Positions 1 to 7,155 of a DNA stretch of 24,363 nucleotides are shown piece after piece. The position numbers were made by a program, and so were the translations under genes. Within the stretch, counting starts at the first letter, position 1, and every line of letters begins with the position of its first letter. The stretch comes from JARRQB01 sp965368585 (GTDB lineage Bacteria; Pseudomonadota; Gammaproteobacteria; Chromatiales; Chromatiaceae), in contig CBDUNM010000066.1 in NCBI GenBank assembly GCA_965368585.1, positions 1 through 24,363 of the forward strand, read 5' to 3'. Below the pieces are notes generated by a model. The model was not told the origin of the DNA, searched no databases, and saw only the letters and a list, made by a program, of their open reading frames with translations.

Positions 1-160
1 GCCACAGAATAACCGGGCAGCTCCTCAGCTCGCGGTCAGACGCACTCAAGCGAATATCGGCATCCGCGTGCCGTAGTTCGACGTCCTGCCCGTACCGCTC
101 CTTGAGCGTTGTTTGGACGACCCACCTCTCCAACATGCTGAAATCAGGGGTAGCGATCAT
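1..160 (-). CDS. Hypothetical protein, N-terminal fragment (runs off left edge)
   Basis: Reading leftward from an ATG at 160-158, the frame stays open for 53 codons to the window edge. It begins MIATPDFSMLERWVVQ and continues with a charged, helix-like segment containing LKERYGQDVELRH. Codon use is GC-rich at third positions, as in the neighbouring genes. A weak purine stretch (AGAGAG) sits just upstream of the ATG. I do not recognise the family from 53 residues and propose no function. It is reported because the frame is open to the edge and its residue composition looks protein-like; the antisense frames over the same bases look less so. Confidence 0.45.
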   Translation of the reverse strand, partial: MIATPDFSMLERWVVQTTLKERYGQDVELRHADADIRLSASDRELRSCPVILW

Positions 161-235
161 GCAACTCTCTGCGAAGCCCGCGGAAAAAATCCCGAGGATA
201 GCAGCCTCCCGCGCTTAACACTATCGGGTCTAACG

Positions 236-523
236 GTGGCGAACGACAGCCTCCCCGGGTGGCCGAAACTGTACGGCACGATTGGCCGGTTAGAGCGTGC
301 CGCTAGATGCAGGTCCACCGTTATCCGCGTTTCCGACGAAATTGTTCGCAATGCTCTGACGGAGTCGATCACCGCCCGATCGGTCGACGGCGCGCAGGTT
401 CGACGCTGGGTGGCGCGGTACCTTGCGGACCGGTCAATGGCGCTTCCGGATCGGCCGCTCCAGAAGCCTAAAATTCGTAGAAAATCAAAAACTTCGTTGA
501 CATATGCAATATTCTGCGATTAG
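236..523 (+). CDS. Doubtful small ORF, hypothetical
   Basis: A 95-codon frame from a GTG at 236 to a TAG at 521-523. The frame stays open further upstream to a TTG at 113, but that extension would run antisense to the leftward gene at 1-160, so the GTG is preferred. Codons are GC-ending up to about 470, then the sequence turns AT-rich and the last residues (KIRRKSKTSLTYAIF) look like read-through into non-coding DNA. The middle segment (VSDEIVRNALTESI, then QVRRWVARYLADRS) could form helices. There is no convincing ribosome binding site and I recognise no family. It may be a gene remnant or chance. Confidence 0.22.
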   Translation: MANDSLPGWPKLYGTIGRLERAARCRSTVIRVSDEIVRNALTESITARSVDGAQVRRWVARYLADRSMALPDRPLQKPKIRRKSKTSLTYAIFCD

Positions 524-675
524 CTTAAACAAGCAGGATGCAGGGCGGCCAATGCAAAACATGCATGCCCCCATAGGAAATACATCAATATTATAATAAA
601 CAACTGTTTAAGAGGTTTCAGCGTGCGTGAATCAGCTCTTCTGAACATAAGAATAAACGAAAACTAGGAGCCATC
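524..675 (+). promoter_or_regulatory. AT-rich leader and candidate promoter of the Adk/H1-tail gene
   Basis: A stretch much richer in A and T than its surroundings lies between the doubtful ORF and the kinase-like gene. It contains a perfect -10 hexamer, TATAAT, at 592-597. No good -35 box is found 16-18 bp upstream, and a TTGACA at 497-502 is too far away to pair with it. A clear Shine-Dalgarno sequence, AGGAG at 666-670, lies 5 nt before the ATG at 676. Promoter assignment is inference from the -10 match and position. Confidence 0.4.
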
Positions 676-2058
676 ATGCGGATCGTGCTGCTCGGTCCCC
701 CCGGGTCGGGGAAAACGAACATCTCCAATCGTATCGGCGAGTATTGCGATGTGCCGGTCGTCACCTGCAGCGGTGTTATAACTCGCGCCGCGGCCGAGGA
801 TTCGGAACTGGGTCGTTTGGCCAAAGAAGCGGTGGACACCAATCGAGTCTCCGACGAATTATTATTGGCCCTGCTTCGCGTCCGCCTTTCGCAGAAGGAG
901 ATGGGCAACGGGTTCGTGCTGGTCGATTTTCCGCGGAACGTCGGACAGGCCGACGTCGTCGATGGGATTTTGGACTCGCTGGGACGCCCTTTAGACCTTG
1001 TGCTTTTCGTAGCAGTGGACGGCGATGAACTCATGGAACGCCTGGTCGGACGCATTGCGTGTGACCATTGTGGCGCGAAGTACAACCTCTATGTTAATCC
1101 GCCCATGGTGGAAGGCATCTGCGACCACTGTGGTGCCCGGGTTAATCGCCGACCGGACGACTACGAGGAGACCATTAGCAACCGTTTGCGCATTTACGAC
1201 GGATTAATGGGCCCGCTATCGCAGTACTACCAACTGCATGGCAAGTTACGCAGAGTCGATGGTAATGGCGGCAGCGACGACGTGTGGAATCTGGTAAAGA
1301 AGATCATCGATGCTACGCCGAGAACGGTGGTAGAGACCGAGCCGGTCAGTGAACCGGCAGTGCCGATAAATGCGGCGCACGACGAACGAGGGGAGGCGGG
1401 CGTAACGCAACCGCCATCGAGAAGCGCCGCACCAACGGCAAAAGAAACGCGACCCAGAAAAGCTACCAAGACCAAGGTGGCGCAAGCTGAGCCTGCGGCC
1501 GAAAAAACACCGAGCAGGAAGGCCGCCGCAAAGAAGAAGACCCCGACACAGGTGCCGGCCAAGCGGGGAAAAACGCAAGCTGGGCCGGCATCAGCCAGTA
1601 AAACGGATCCCAAAAAGCAAAAGACTCAAGCTGAAAAGTCGACTGTCGCAAAGAAGGCGCCTGCCAAGAAAAGGCCGGTGGCCAAGGCGTTGGTGGTCAA
1701 GAAGGCTGCCGCTAAAAAGGCTGCCGCTAAAAAGATGGCGGTCAAAAAGACGACGGCCAAAAAAGCAACGAGCAAGAAGTCCGTGACGAAGAAGGCCACG
1801 GTCAAGAAAACCGCCGCCAAGAAATTCGCGACGAAGAAGATCGAACCAAGGAAGGCCGTCGCAAAAAAAACAGTTGCAGAGAAATCAGGAAAGAAATCAA
1901 GGGCCAAGCCGCCGACCCCGGCGAAACAGAAGGCTGCTCAAAAGAAGTCCTTGGCAACGACAAAGCCATCGCCCAGACCATCCGCCAAAAGTTCGAAGTC
2001 GGGTTCCAGTGCTGGTAAAAAGAAACTCGCGTCCGCGAGTAAGAAGCGTAAAAAATAA
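676..2058 (+). CDS. Divergent zinc-LID adenylate-kinase-like protein with histone-H1/AlgP-like lysine-rich tail
   Basis: 460 residues in two parts. Residues 1-213 align along the whole length of bacterial adenylate kinase, which makes ADP from ATP and AMP. Visible are the P-loop GPPGSGKT (7-14), Arg37 of the AMP site, FPR (85-87), VGR (124-126), a LID with CDHC at 129-132 and again at 149-152 (a four-Cys zinc site), and RRPDDYEETISNRL with its arginines. Several normally invariant residues differ: GKGT is GKTN, TGDMLR reads SGVITR, and DGFPR reads VDFPR, so activity cannot be assumed. Residues 214-460 are low-complexity, rich in Lys, Ala, Pro, Thr and Ser and strongly basic. They contain twelve successive KK-xxx pentads from residue 342 and resemble histone H1 C-terminal domains and AlgP. 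Such tails usually bind DNA or RNA. AGGAG lies 5 nt before the ATG. The gene stands alone, with no operon partner. The fold assignment is firm; the function is open. Confidence 0.85.
   Translation: MRIVLLGPPGSGKTNISNRIGEYCDVPVVTCSGVITRAAAEDSELGRLAKEAVDTNRVSDELLLALLRVRLSQKEMGNGFVLVDFPRNVGQADVVDGILDSLGRPLDLVLFVAVDGDELMERLVGRIACDHCGAKYNLYVNPPMVEGICDHCGARVNRRPDDYEETISNRLRIYDGLMGPLSQYYQLHGKLRRVDGNGGSDDVWNLVKKIIDATPRTVVETEPVSEPAVPINAAHDERGEAGVTQPPSRSAAPTAKETRPRKATKTKVAQAEPAAEKTPSRKAAAKKKTPTQVPAKRGKTQAGPASASKTDPKKQKTQAEKSTVAKKAPAKKRPVAKALVVKKAAAKKAAAKKMAVKKTTAKKATSKKSVTKKATVKKTAAKKFATKKIEPRKAVAKKTVAEKSGKKSRAKPPTPAKQKAAQKKSLATTKPSPRPSAKSSKSGSSAGKKKLASASKKRKK
1699..1878 (+). repeat. Twelve tandem 15-bp (KK-xxx) codon repeats
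   Basis: Inside the kinase-like gene, twelve consecutive pentapeptides of the form (K/R)K-xxx are encoded without interruption: AAA, AAA, MAV, TTA, ATS, SVT, ATV, TAA, FAT, IEP, AVA and TVA follow successive basic pairs. The 15-bp unit at 1702-1716 is repeated perfectly at 1717-1731, which suggests recent duplication by slippage. The other units are related only at the protein level and in their AAG/AAA codons. Confidence 0.9.
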
Positions 2059-2422
2059 CTCGGACTTTTACTGTTAGCATGCAGATTGGGAATCAAGTTG
2101 CAGCGAGTTGTTGGATCGAAATCACGCTCGGTTGACCGTATTTCACCTATTATGTCCCGCTTTCGACGTGGCTCGTCGATGGAATCGATATCCCACTTGA
2201 CCCTTAAAGCGACATGCGAACACCTTTTCACACTAACCGTACTTCCGTGTCGTTAATTTTGACGTTACTTGAAGATTGTTTCGTGGGTCGGTTCCGCCCG
2301 GAGCGAGTTGGCCGTCGTTGCCCTGGCGGAGGCGTTGCCTTATTGCTGATTTTTGAGCAGCCGCATCCGGTGCCCCGTACATTGCAGGCCGTTCATCCGA
2401 TCAGGACGGGAATCGAAAGCTA
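2059..2422. other. 364-bp intergenic region without a supported gene
   Basis: It lies between the kinase-like gene and the methyltransferase gene and is less GC-rich than the coding DNA. I see no strong terminator hairpin after the kinase gene and no well-spaced -35/-10 pair, although isolated TTGACC and TTGACG hexamers and a TATTAT occur. A 69-codon rightward frame (2214-2423) ends in a TAG that overlaps the methyltransferase GTG, but it has no recognisable content. No RNA gene was recognised. Confidence 0.4.
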
Positions 2423-3250
2423 GTGGCGCCGCAAGAACGAAAGCTCAGTGAAAGGCAGCGCCGTGAGGTCGACTATCACAAGGAACGAGCGAAACTGTAT
2501 GAAACGATCCAGAGCGAACAGTTTGCTTTCGACGTCATCGAACAAAACGGCGCGCGTCGCCGTTGGTGGAACGCCTACTGGGAAATGTACTGGACCCTGA
2601 TCCAGATTGGCGTGCAGGGAAAAAATGCTTTGGTCGTCGGTTGCGGGTTTGGCGAGGACGCGCTGCGACTGGCCAAACTGGGTGCGGAAGTGGACGCGTT
2701 CGATCTGAGTGCCGAGTCGCTGTCGATCGCCCGTACATTGGCCGAACGTGAGGGGCTGACAATCGGCTTCCGTGAGATGCCGGCAGAGCAGATGGACTAT
2801 GAAGCCAACGAATTTGACTTGATTGTGGCGCGCGACATCTTACATCACGTCGACATTCCGGAAACGATGGACGAAATTATCCGGGTCGCGAAAGACGGTG
2901 CGCTGTTCGTTTTCAACGAAGTGTATTCTCACTCGATCACCGACAAAGTGCGCCACTCGGCGTTGATCGATCGTGTGCTTTACCCGTTGATGCAGAATTT
3001 CATTTACAACGGAGAGCGGCCATATATTACCGCGGACGAACGCAAGCTCACGGAGATCGATATACGGGAGATTTCGGGGAAGCTGAGCGATATCGAATCC
3101 ATAAGGTATTTCAATTTCTTGGTAACCCGGCTGTTTCCCAGCAAGTATCCGTGGGTGAGCCGGATGGACAACCGGATCTTGTCCCTGTTCGGCGGCGCTG
3201 CCCGCTATCTCGGCGGCCGGGTATTGGCCACCGGCCGTATATCCAAATAG
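2423..3250 (+). CDS. Class I SAM-dependent methyltransferase (Methyltransf_11/25 type)
   Basis: 275 residues. The SAM-binding Rossmann core is clear: motif I NALVVGCGFGEDALRLA near residues 69-85, an acidic strand end (EVDAFDLS) that would contact the ribose, then FDLIVARDILHHVDIP, as in small-molecule methyltransferases of the UbiE/BioC superfamily. The C-terminal part (after about residue 170) has no family signature I recognise, so the methyl acceptor is unknown. The start is a GTG with a weak upstream purine stretch; the first in-frame Met is at residue 53, inside the protein, so the GTG is the best choice. The N-terminal segment is highly charged (ERKLSERQRREVDYHKERAK). The gene is convergent with pmbA and has no obvious operon partner. 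Confidence 0.8.
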   Translation: MAPQERKLSERQRREVDYHKERAKLYETIQSEQFAFDVIEQNGARRRWWNAYWEMYWTLIQIGVQGKNALVVGCGFGEDALRLAKLGAEVDAFDLSAESLSIARTLAEREGLTIGFREMPAEQMDYEANEFDLIVARDILHHVDIPETMDEIIRVAKDGALFVFNEVYSHSITDKVRHSALIDRVLYPLMQNFIYNGERPYITADERKLTEIDIREISGKLSDIESIRYFNFLVTRLFPSKYPWVSRMDNRILSLFGGAARYLGGRVLATGRISK

Positions 3251-3260
3251 GCGCGCTGTG

Positions 3261-3284
3261 GTTTAAAACGCGCGATTACGCGCG
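3261..3284 (-). terminator. Leftward intrinsic terminator after pmbA
   Basis: Read leftward, a perfect 6-bp GC stem, CGCGCG / CGCGCG (3284-3279 with 3274-3269) closing a 4-nt loop, is followed by TTTTAAAC. It lies about 40 bp beyond the pmbA stop, in the convergent gap with the methyltransferase gene. The stem is short and the T run is only four, so efficiency is uncertain. On the other strand it would lack a T tract. Confidence 0.55.
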
Positions 3285-3322
3285 CGACGCAGCGGATCTG
3301 TGCATCGTACGGGCAACGGGCC

Positions 3323-4687
3323 TCAGTTGCCCGCGACGGTCATTGCATCGATGAGCCACGAGCCTGTCCGGACGCTGCCCGGAATCTCGTCGTCGTTGCC
3401 GACCGATATCAAGCCGCGAAACATGTCGCGAAGATTCCCGGCTACCGTTATTTCTTCGACCGGGTATTGGATTTCGCCGTTTTCCACCCAGAAACCCGCC
3501 GCGCCGCGTGAATAGTCGCCGGTGACCGTGTTGGCGCCTTGGCCCATCATCTCGGTGATCAATAACCCGCTACCCATTTCGTGCATCAAGTCGCCAAGTC
3601 CTTTGCTGTCCCCCGGTCCACGGTCTATGGTCAGATTGCGTACGCCGCCCGCGTTGCCCGTCGTTTCCATTCCGAGTTTGCGAGCCGAATAACTGTCCAA
3701 CACATAACCCTGCAGCGTGCCCGCTTTAACCAGATCCCGGGCGTGTGTTGCAACCCCTTCATTATCGAATGGTGCACTGGCCAGCCCACGCCGTTGCAAC
3801 GGATTTTCGTGGATATGTACCCAATGGGGAAAAATCTCTTTTCCCAGATGATCCAGTAAGAAGCTTGCCTTGCGGTATATCGAAGGTCCACGTATGGCGG
3901 CAATCAGGCTGCGCAACAGGCCGGGGGCGACCTCCGCTCTGAAGATCACCGGCGTCTTGCGGGTACTCAGTTGCCGGCCGTTTAGTCGGGCGACGGCGCG
4001 CGCTGCCGCCTGTCGGCCGATGCTGGCGGCGCCCTCCAACTGCTCCGGCGCACGTGCTGACGTGTACCAGTAGTCGCGTTGCATAGCGTTCTTCTCACAA
4101 GCCACCACAGCACAACTCAAGCCGTGACGACTCGTAGGGTAGCCGCCGACAAAGCCGTGACTGTTGCCGTAGACGAACTGACCCGCATGCGTATTGACCG
4201 TTGCGCCTTCGGAATTTTCGATACGCGGGTCATGGCTGCGTGCGGCGTCTTCGCACAGAAGTGCCTGTTCGGCGGCTTCGTCAACGCTGATCTGCCAGGG
4301 ATGAAACAGGTCCAGATCCGGATAGTCGCGCGCCATCAGTTCGGGCGGTGGGAGCCCCGCGTATCTGTCTTCGGAGGTGTATCTGGCAATCCGGCAGGCG
4401 GCGCCAACCGTGTCGCTGATGGCGGCGGGACTCAGGTCCGTGGTGTTCGCGGATCCCTTACGCTGGCCGAAATAGACCGTGACTCCCAGGCTGTGGTCGT
4501 TGGTGCGTTCGACGGTTTCGACCTCGCCGAGACGAACGGTAACGGATAATCCGGAATCGTTGGATACGCCGGCTTCGGCGGCGGTCGCGCCTTGCTGTTT
4601 GGCTTCGGCCAGCAGGTCTGCGACTATCTGCTGCAGACGTTGCAGCTCGTCCGTGTTTTCAATGGCGTTGTCCTGGGTCATGTTCAT
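3323..4687 (-). CDS. pmbA: TldE/PmbA, subunit of the TldD/TldE metalloprotease
   Basis: 454 residues, colinear with E. coli PmbA over its full length. Conserved stretches include the FYGNSHG-like VYGNSHGFVGGYPTSRH, the APFDNEGVATHARDLVKAG block, SYSARKLGMETTGNAGG and the near-invariant end TGDYSRGAAGFWVENGEIQYPVEEIT (residues split across the C-terminal third). PmbA carries no HExxxH motif; it pairs with TldD, which supplies the zinc site. The heterodimer cleaves peptides in the cytoplasm, maturing microcin-type peptides and degrading unfolded ones such as CcdA in E. coli. The frame opens with ATG-AAC-ATG; a GGA sits 6 nt before the second ATG (4681), which may be the true start, two residues shorter. 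tldD lies 43 bp upstream on the same strand, so the two are probably co-transcribed. Confidence 0.95.
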   Translation of the reverse strand: MNMTQDNAIENTDELQRLQQIVADLLAEAKQQGATAAEAGVSNDSGLSVTVRLGEVETVERTNDHSLGVTVYFGQRKGSANTTDLSPAAISDTVGAACRIARYTSEDRYAGLPPPELMARDYPDLDLFHPWQISVDEAAEQALLCEDAARSHDPRIENSEGATVNTHAGQFVYGNSHGFVGGYPTSRHGLSCAVVACEKNAMQRDYWYTSARAPEQLEGAASIGRQAAARAVARLNGRQLSTRKTPVIFRAEVAPGLLRSLIAAIRGPSIYRKASFLLDHLGKEIFPHWVHIHENPLQRRGLASAPFDNEGVATHARDLVKAGTLQGYVLDSYSARKLGMETTGNAGGVRNLTIDRGPGDSKGLGDLMHEMGSGLLITEMMGQGANTVTGDYSRGAAGFWVENGEIQYPVEEITVAGNLRDMFRGLISVGNDDEIPGSVRTGSWLIDAMTVAGN

Positions 4688-4730
4688 TCCGAGGTGTAAT
4701 CGCTGAGGCAGGGCTCGAAAGCGTGGTTCA

Positions 4731-6176
4731 TCATCCGGCCTGTGTACCGCCGACGGTCAGTTCGTCGATCTTCAGCGTGGGTTGCCCGACGCCGACAGGA
4801 ACGCTTTGGCCCTCTTTGCCGCAGGTTCCGATGCCCGCGTCCAGTTCCAGGTCGTTCCCCACCATGCTGACTTTGGTGAGTACATCGGGGCCGTTGCCGA
4901 TCAGCGTTGCTCCCTTGACGGGCTGGGTGATACTACCGTTTTCGATCAAATAGGCTTCGCTGGCCGAGAATACGAACTTGCCGGAGGTGATATCGACTTG
5001 GCCGCCGCCGAAATTGACTGCGTACAGGCCGCGGTCGACGGAGGCAATGATCTCACGCGGGTCGTGCGCGCCGGCGAGCATGTAGGTGTTGGTCATGCGC
5101 GGCATGGGCAGATGGGCGTAGGACTCACGTCTGCCGTTGCCGGTCGGTTTTACGCCCATCAGGCGCGCATTCAAGCGGTCCTGCATGTACCCTTTCAGTA
5201 CACCGTTTTCGATTAACACGGTGTACTGACTTTCCGTGCCTTCGTCATCGACGGACAGCGAGCCGCGTCGGTTGACCAGCGTGCCATCGTCAACCACGGT
5301 GCATAGCGGCGACGCGACGCGTTCGCCCATTCGTCCGGCAAACGCCGACGTTCCTTTGCGGTTGAAATCGCCTTCCAGTCCGTGTCCGACGGCTTCGTGC
5401 AACAGCACCCCCGGCCAGCCGGGACCGAGTACCACGGGGAGCAATCCGGCAGGTGCGTCGACCGCCTCCAGATTGACCAGTGCCTGGCGAACCGCTTCGC
5501 GCGCGAGTTTCACGCCACGGTCGCCTTCCAAAAAGTAGTCCAGTGCCTGTCGTGCGCCTGCTCCGGCGCTGCCCTGTTCGCGTCTTCCGTTATGTTCGAC
5601 GATCACCTGCACGTTCATCCGCACCAGCGGCCTTACGTCGCCGACCAGTTCTCCGTCGCTGGTGGTGACCAGCACCACGTCGTGCGCCGCGACCAGACTA
5701 CAGGTTACTTGCTGTACTCTGGGATCCTGGGCGCGTGCTTCCGCGTCGGCGCGCCGCAACAGCTCGATCTTGTCGTTTTCTGCCAGACTGTCGAGCGGGT
5801 TGATGGCCGGGTAAAGCGGTCTCGCCGGCCTTTGCCGAGTAACCGCTATGCTGCCGGCTTGCCCGGCGCGTGCGATCGACCGCGCGGCGTCGGCCGCCTT
5901 GAGCAAATCCGGAACATGCAGATCGTCGGTGTAGGCAAAGCCGGTTTTTTCGCCGCTGATGGCACGCAGTCCCGCACCTTGCTCGATGCTGTGGCTGCCC
6001 TCCTTGATGATGCCGTCGTCCAATACCCAAGATTCCAGGCGGCTTCTCTGGAAGTACAAATCGGCGGCATCAATATCGGTGCGCAGCAGTTGGTCCATGA
6101 TCCGGGTCAGGTCCCTCTCGGCTAGTCCGGGCGTGTCGAGTAGAGTTTGACGGGCGATTTCTAGCGCTTGAGTCAT
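4731..6176 (-). CDS. tldD: TldD, zinc metalloprotease catalytic subunit
   Basis: 481 residues, the normal size. The active-site motif HExxxH is present at residues 260-265 (LLHEAVGHGLEGD), followed by the conserved LVNRRGSLSVDDEGTESQ and a glycine-rich C-terminal half with FGGGQVDITSGKFVFSASEAY, which holds family-conserved positions around the metal site. With PmbA/TldE it forms a heterodimer in which substrates enter an internal cavity and unfolded peptides are cut. It is the upstream partner of pmbA and follows the nitrilase gene by about 60 bp, matching the maf-rng-yhdP-tldD order of many gammaproteobacteria. The ribosome binding site is weak (AGG about 9 nt before the ATG). Nothing is missing or truncated. 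Confidence 0.96.
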   Translation of the reverse strand: MTQALEIARQTLLDTPGLAERDLTRIMDQLLRTDIDAADLYFQRSRLESWVLDDGIIKEGSHSIEQGAGLRAISGEKTGFAYTDDLHVPDLLKAADAARSIARAGQAGSIAVTRQRPARPLYPAINPLDSLAENDKIELLRRADAEARAQDPRVQQVTCSLVAAHDVVLVTTSDGELVGDVRPLVRMNVQVIVEHNGRREQGSAGAGARQALDYFLEGDRGVKLAREAVRQALVNLEAVDAPAGLLPVVLGPGWPGVLLHEAVGHGLEGDFNRKGTSAFAGRMGERVASPLCTVVDDGTLVNRRGSLSVDDEGTESQYTVLIENGVLKGYMQDRLNARLMGVKPTGNGRRESYAHLPMPRMTNTYMLAGAHDPREIIASVDRGLYAVNFGGGQVDITSGKFVFSASEAYLIENGSITQPVKGATLIGNGPDVLTKVSMVGNDLELDAGIGTCGKEGQSVPVGVGQPTLKIDELTVGGTQAG

Positions 6177-6239
6177 GCAACGGGCCTGTTGTTACGTATG
6201 TGGGCTAGTAGCTTGGGGTGAGTTCGCCAAATCTCAACA

Positions 6240-7067
6240 TCATTTCAGGTATCGGTGGTCCAGGCATGGAAAGTTGCGGCGTGTGGATCGGGTCAGGGTC
6301 GGGTCAATTTCGGCGATCACTTCGCCAGCGTTCCGCTCGAGCTGACCGAGTATATTGCCCCAGGGTGAGACGATCATGCTGTGGCCGTGGGTTTCCCTGC
6401 CGTTGATGTGGAACCCGCCCTGTGCGGCGGCGACCACGTAGACGAGATTCTCGATGGCGCGTGCGCGAACCAGCGTTTCCCAATGAGCCTTGCCCGTCAC
6501 GGCCGTGAATGCTGCGGGCAGAGCGACGATCTCTGCACCGCGATCGATCATCTGGCGAAAGAGTTCGGGAAAACGCAGGTCGTAGCAGACAGCCAAACCG
6601 AGCCGTCCCAGGGGTGAATCGACGACCACGACTTCCTTGCCGGGTTCGAAGGTGGCGGATTCTTCGTACTGCTCGCCGTTTTCCTCTAGGCGAACGTCGA
6701 ACAAATGTATTTTGTCGTAGCGGGCGACGAGCTTTCCTGCGTCATCGTAGACGAGACAGCCGGCGCGCACCTTGTCCGGGTTCTCCGCCCGTAAAGGCAC
6801 GGTCCCGCCGACCAGCCAGATCTTCAGGCGCGCCGCCAATTGCGACAGGAATTCCTGCAACTGACCCGAACCCTCGGATTCGCGAAATTGCCGGATTTCC
6901 CGGCACGTGCTTCCCATATAAGCGAAATTCTCGGGCAGGACGACCAACCGGGCGTCTGCGCGCGCCGCCCGCTCGACGTACTTGGTCACCGCCAGCAGGT
7001 TGGCCTGCAGGTTCGATCCCGAGGCAAGTTGTATGGCGGCGGCCTGAAAGGGGGGGGGAACAGTCAT
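6240..7067 (-). CDS. Nit1-type carbon-nitrogen hydrolase (probable deaminated glutathione amidase)
   Basis: 275 residues of the nitrilase superfamily. The catalytic triad is visible: Glu46 in VVLPENFAYMG, Lys119 in ARYDKIHLFD and Cys161 in AVCYDLRFPELF. The KIHLFDV and CYDLRFPE signatures match the Nit1/YbeM branch, known to hydrolyse deaminated glutathione as metabolite repair; other omega-amidases share much of this, so the substrate is a family-level inference. It sits between yhdP and tldD, a placement seen in many non-enteric gammaproteobacteria. The start is poorly marked: there is no good Shine-Dalgarno, and codons 4-6 are CCC CCC CCC, a run of nine C on the coding strand (7050-7058). 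A one-base slip there would shift the frame at once. Confidence 0.88.
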   Translation of the reverse strand: MTVPPPFQAAAIQLASGSNLQANLLAVTKYVERAARADARLVVLPENFAYMGSTCREIRQFRESEGSGQLQEFLSQLAARLKIWLVGGTVPLRAENPDKVRAGCLVYDDAGKLVARYDKIHLFDVRLEENGEQYEESATFEPGKEVVVVDSPLGRLGLAVCYDLRFPELFRQMIDRGAEIVALPAAFTAVTGKAHWETLVRARAIENLVYVVAAAQGGFHINGRETHGHSMIVSPWGNILGQLERNAGEVIAEIDPTLTRSTRRNFPCLDHRYLK

Positions 7068-7155
7068 ATCGATATGCGCTAATGGTTAACTCTTGACGCC
7101 TGCAGAATAGCACAGAAGCGAAACCGCCCCAGAACTCGGCACCCGATGGCGCTGC

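Noticed and set aside
157..372. Leftward 71-codon frame whose stop overlaps the ATG of the partial gene (ATGA)
   Set aside because: The overlap looks operon-like, but codon use is poor (AGA, ATA, CTA), the residues are Ser/Arg-rich without pattern, and no ribosome binding site was found.
563..566. ATGCAT-type short palindrome in the leader of the kinase-like gene
   Set aside because: Too short and isolated to support an operator.
1227..1907. Long hydrophobic leftward frames opposite the kinase-like gene tail
   Set aside because: They are the antisense of Lys/Ala codons, which always read as Phe/Leu/Ala-rich strings; the sense frame has the domain match.
2214..2423. 69-codon rightward frame ending in TAG that overlaps the methyltransferase GTG
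   Set aside because: Possible coupling, but there is no family resemblance, the purine stretch before it is weak, and the composition resembles non-coding DNA.
5658..5665. GCTGGTGG, the E. coli Chi octamer (also near 23309)
   Set aside because: Two occurrences in 24 kb of GC-rich DNA are expected by chance, and Chi sequence differs among lineages.
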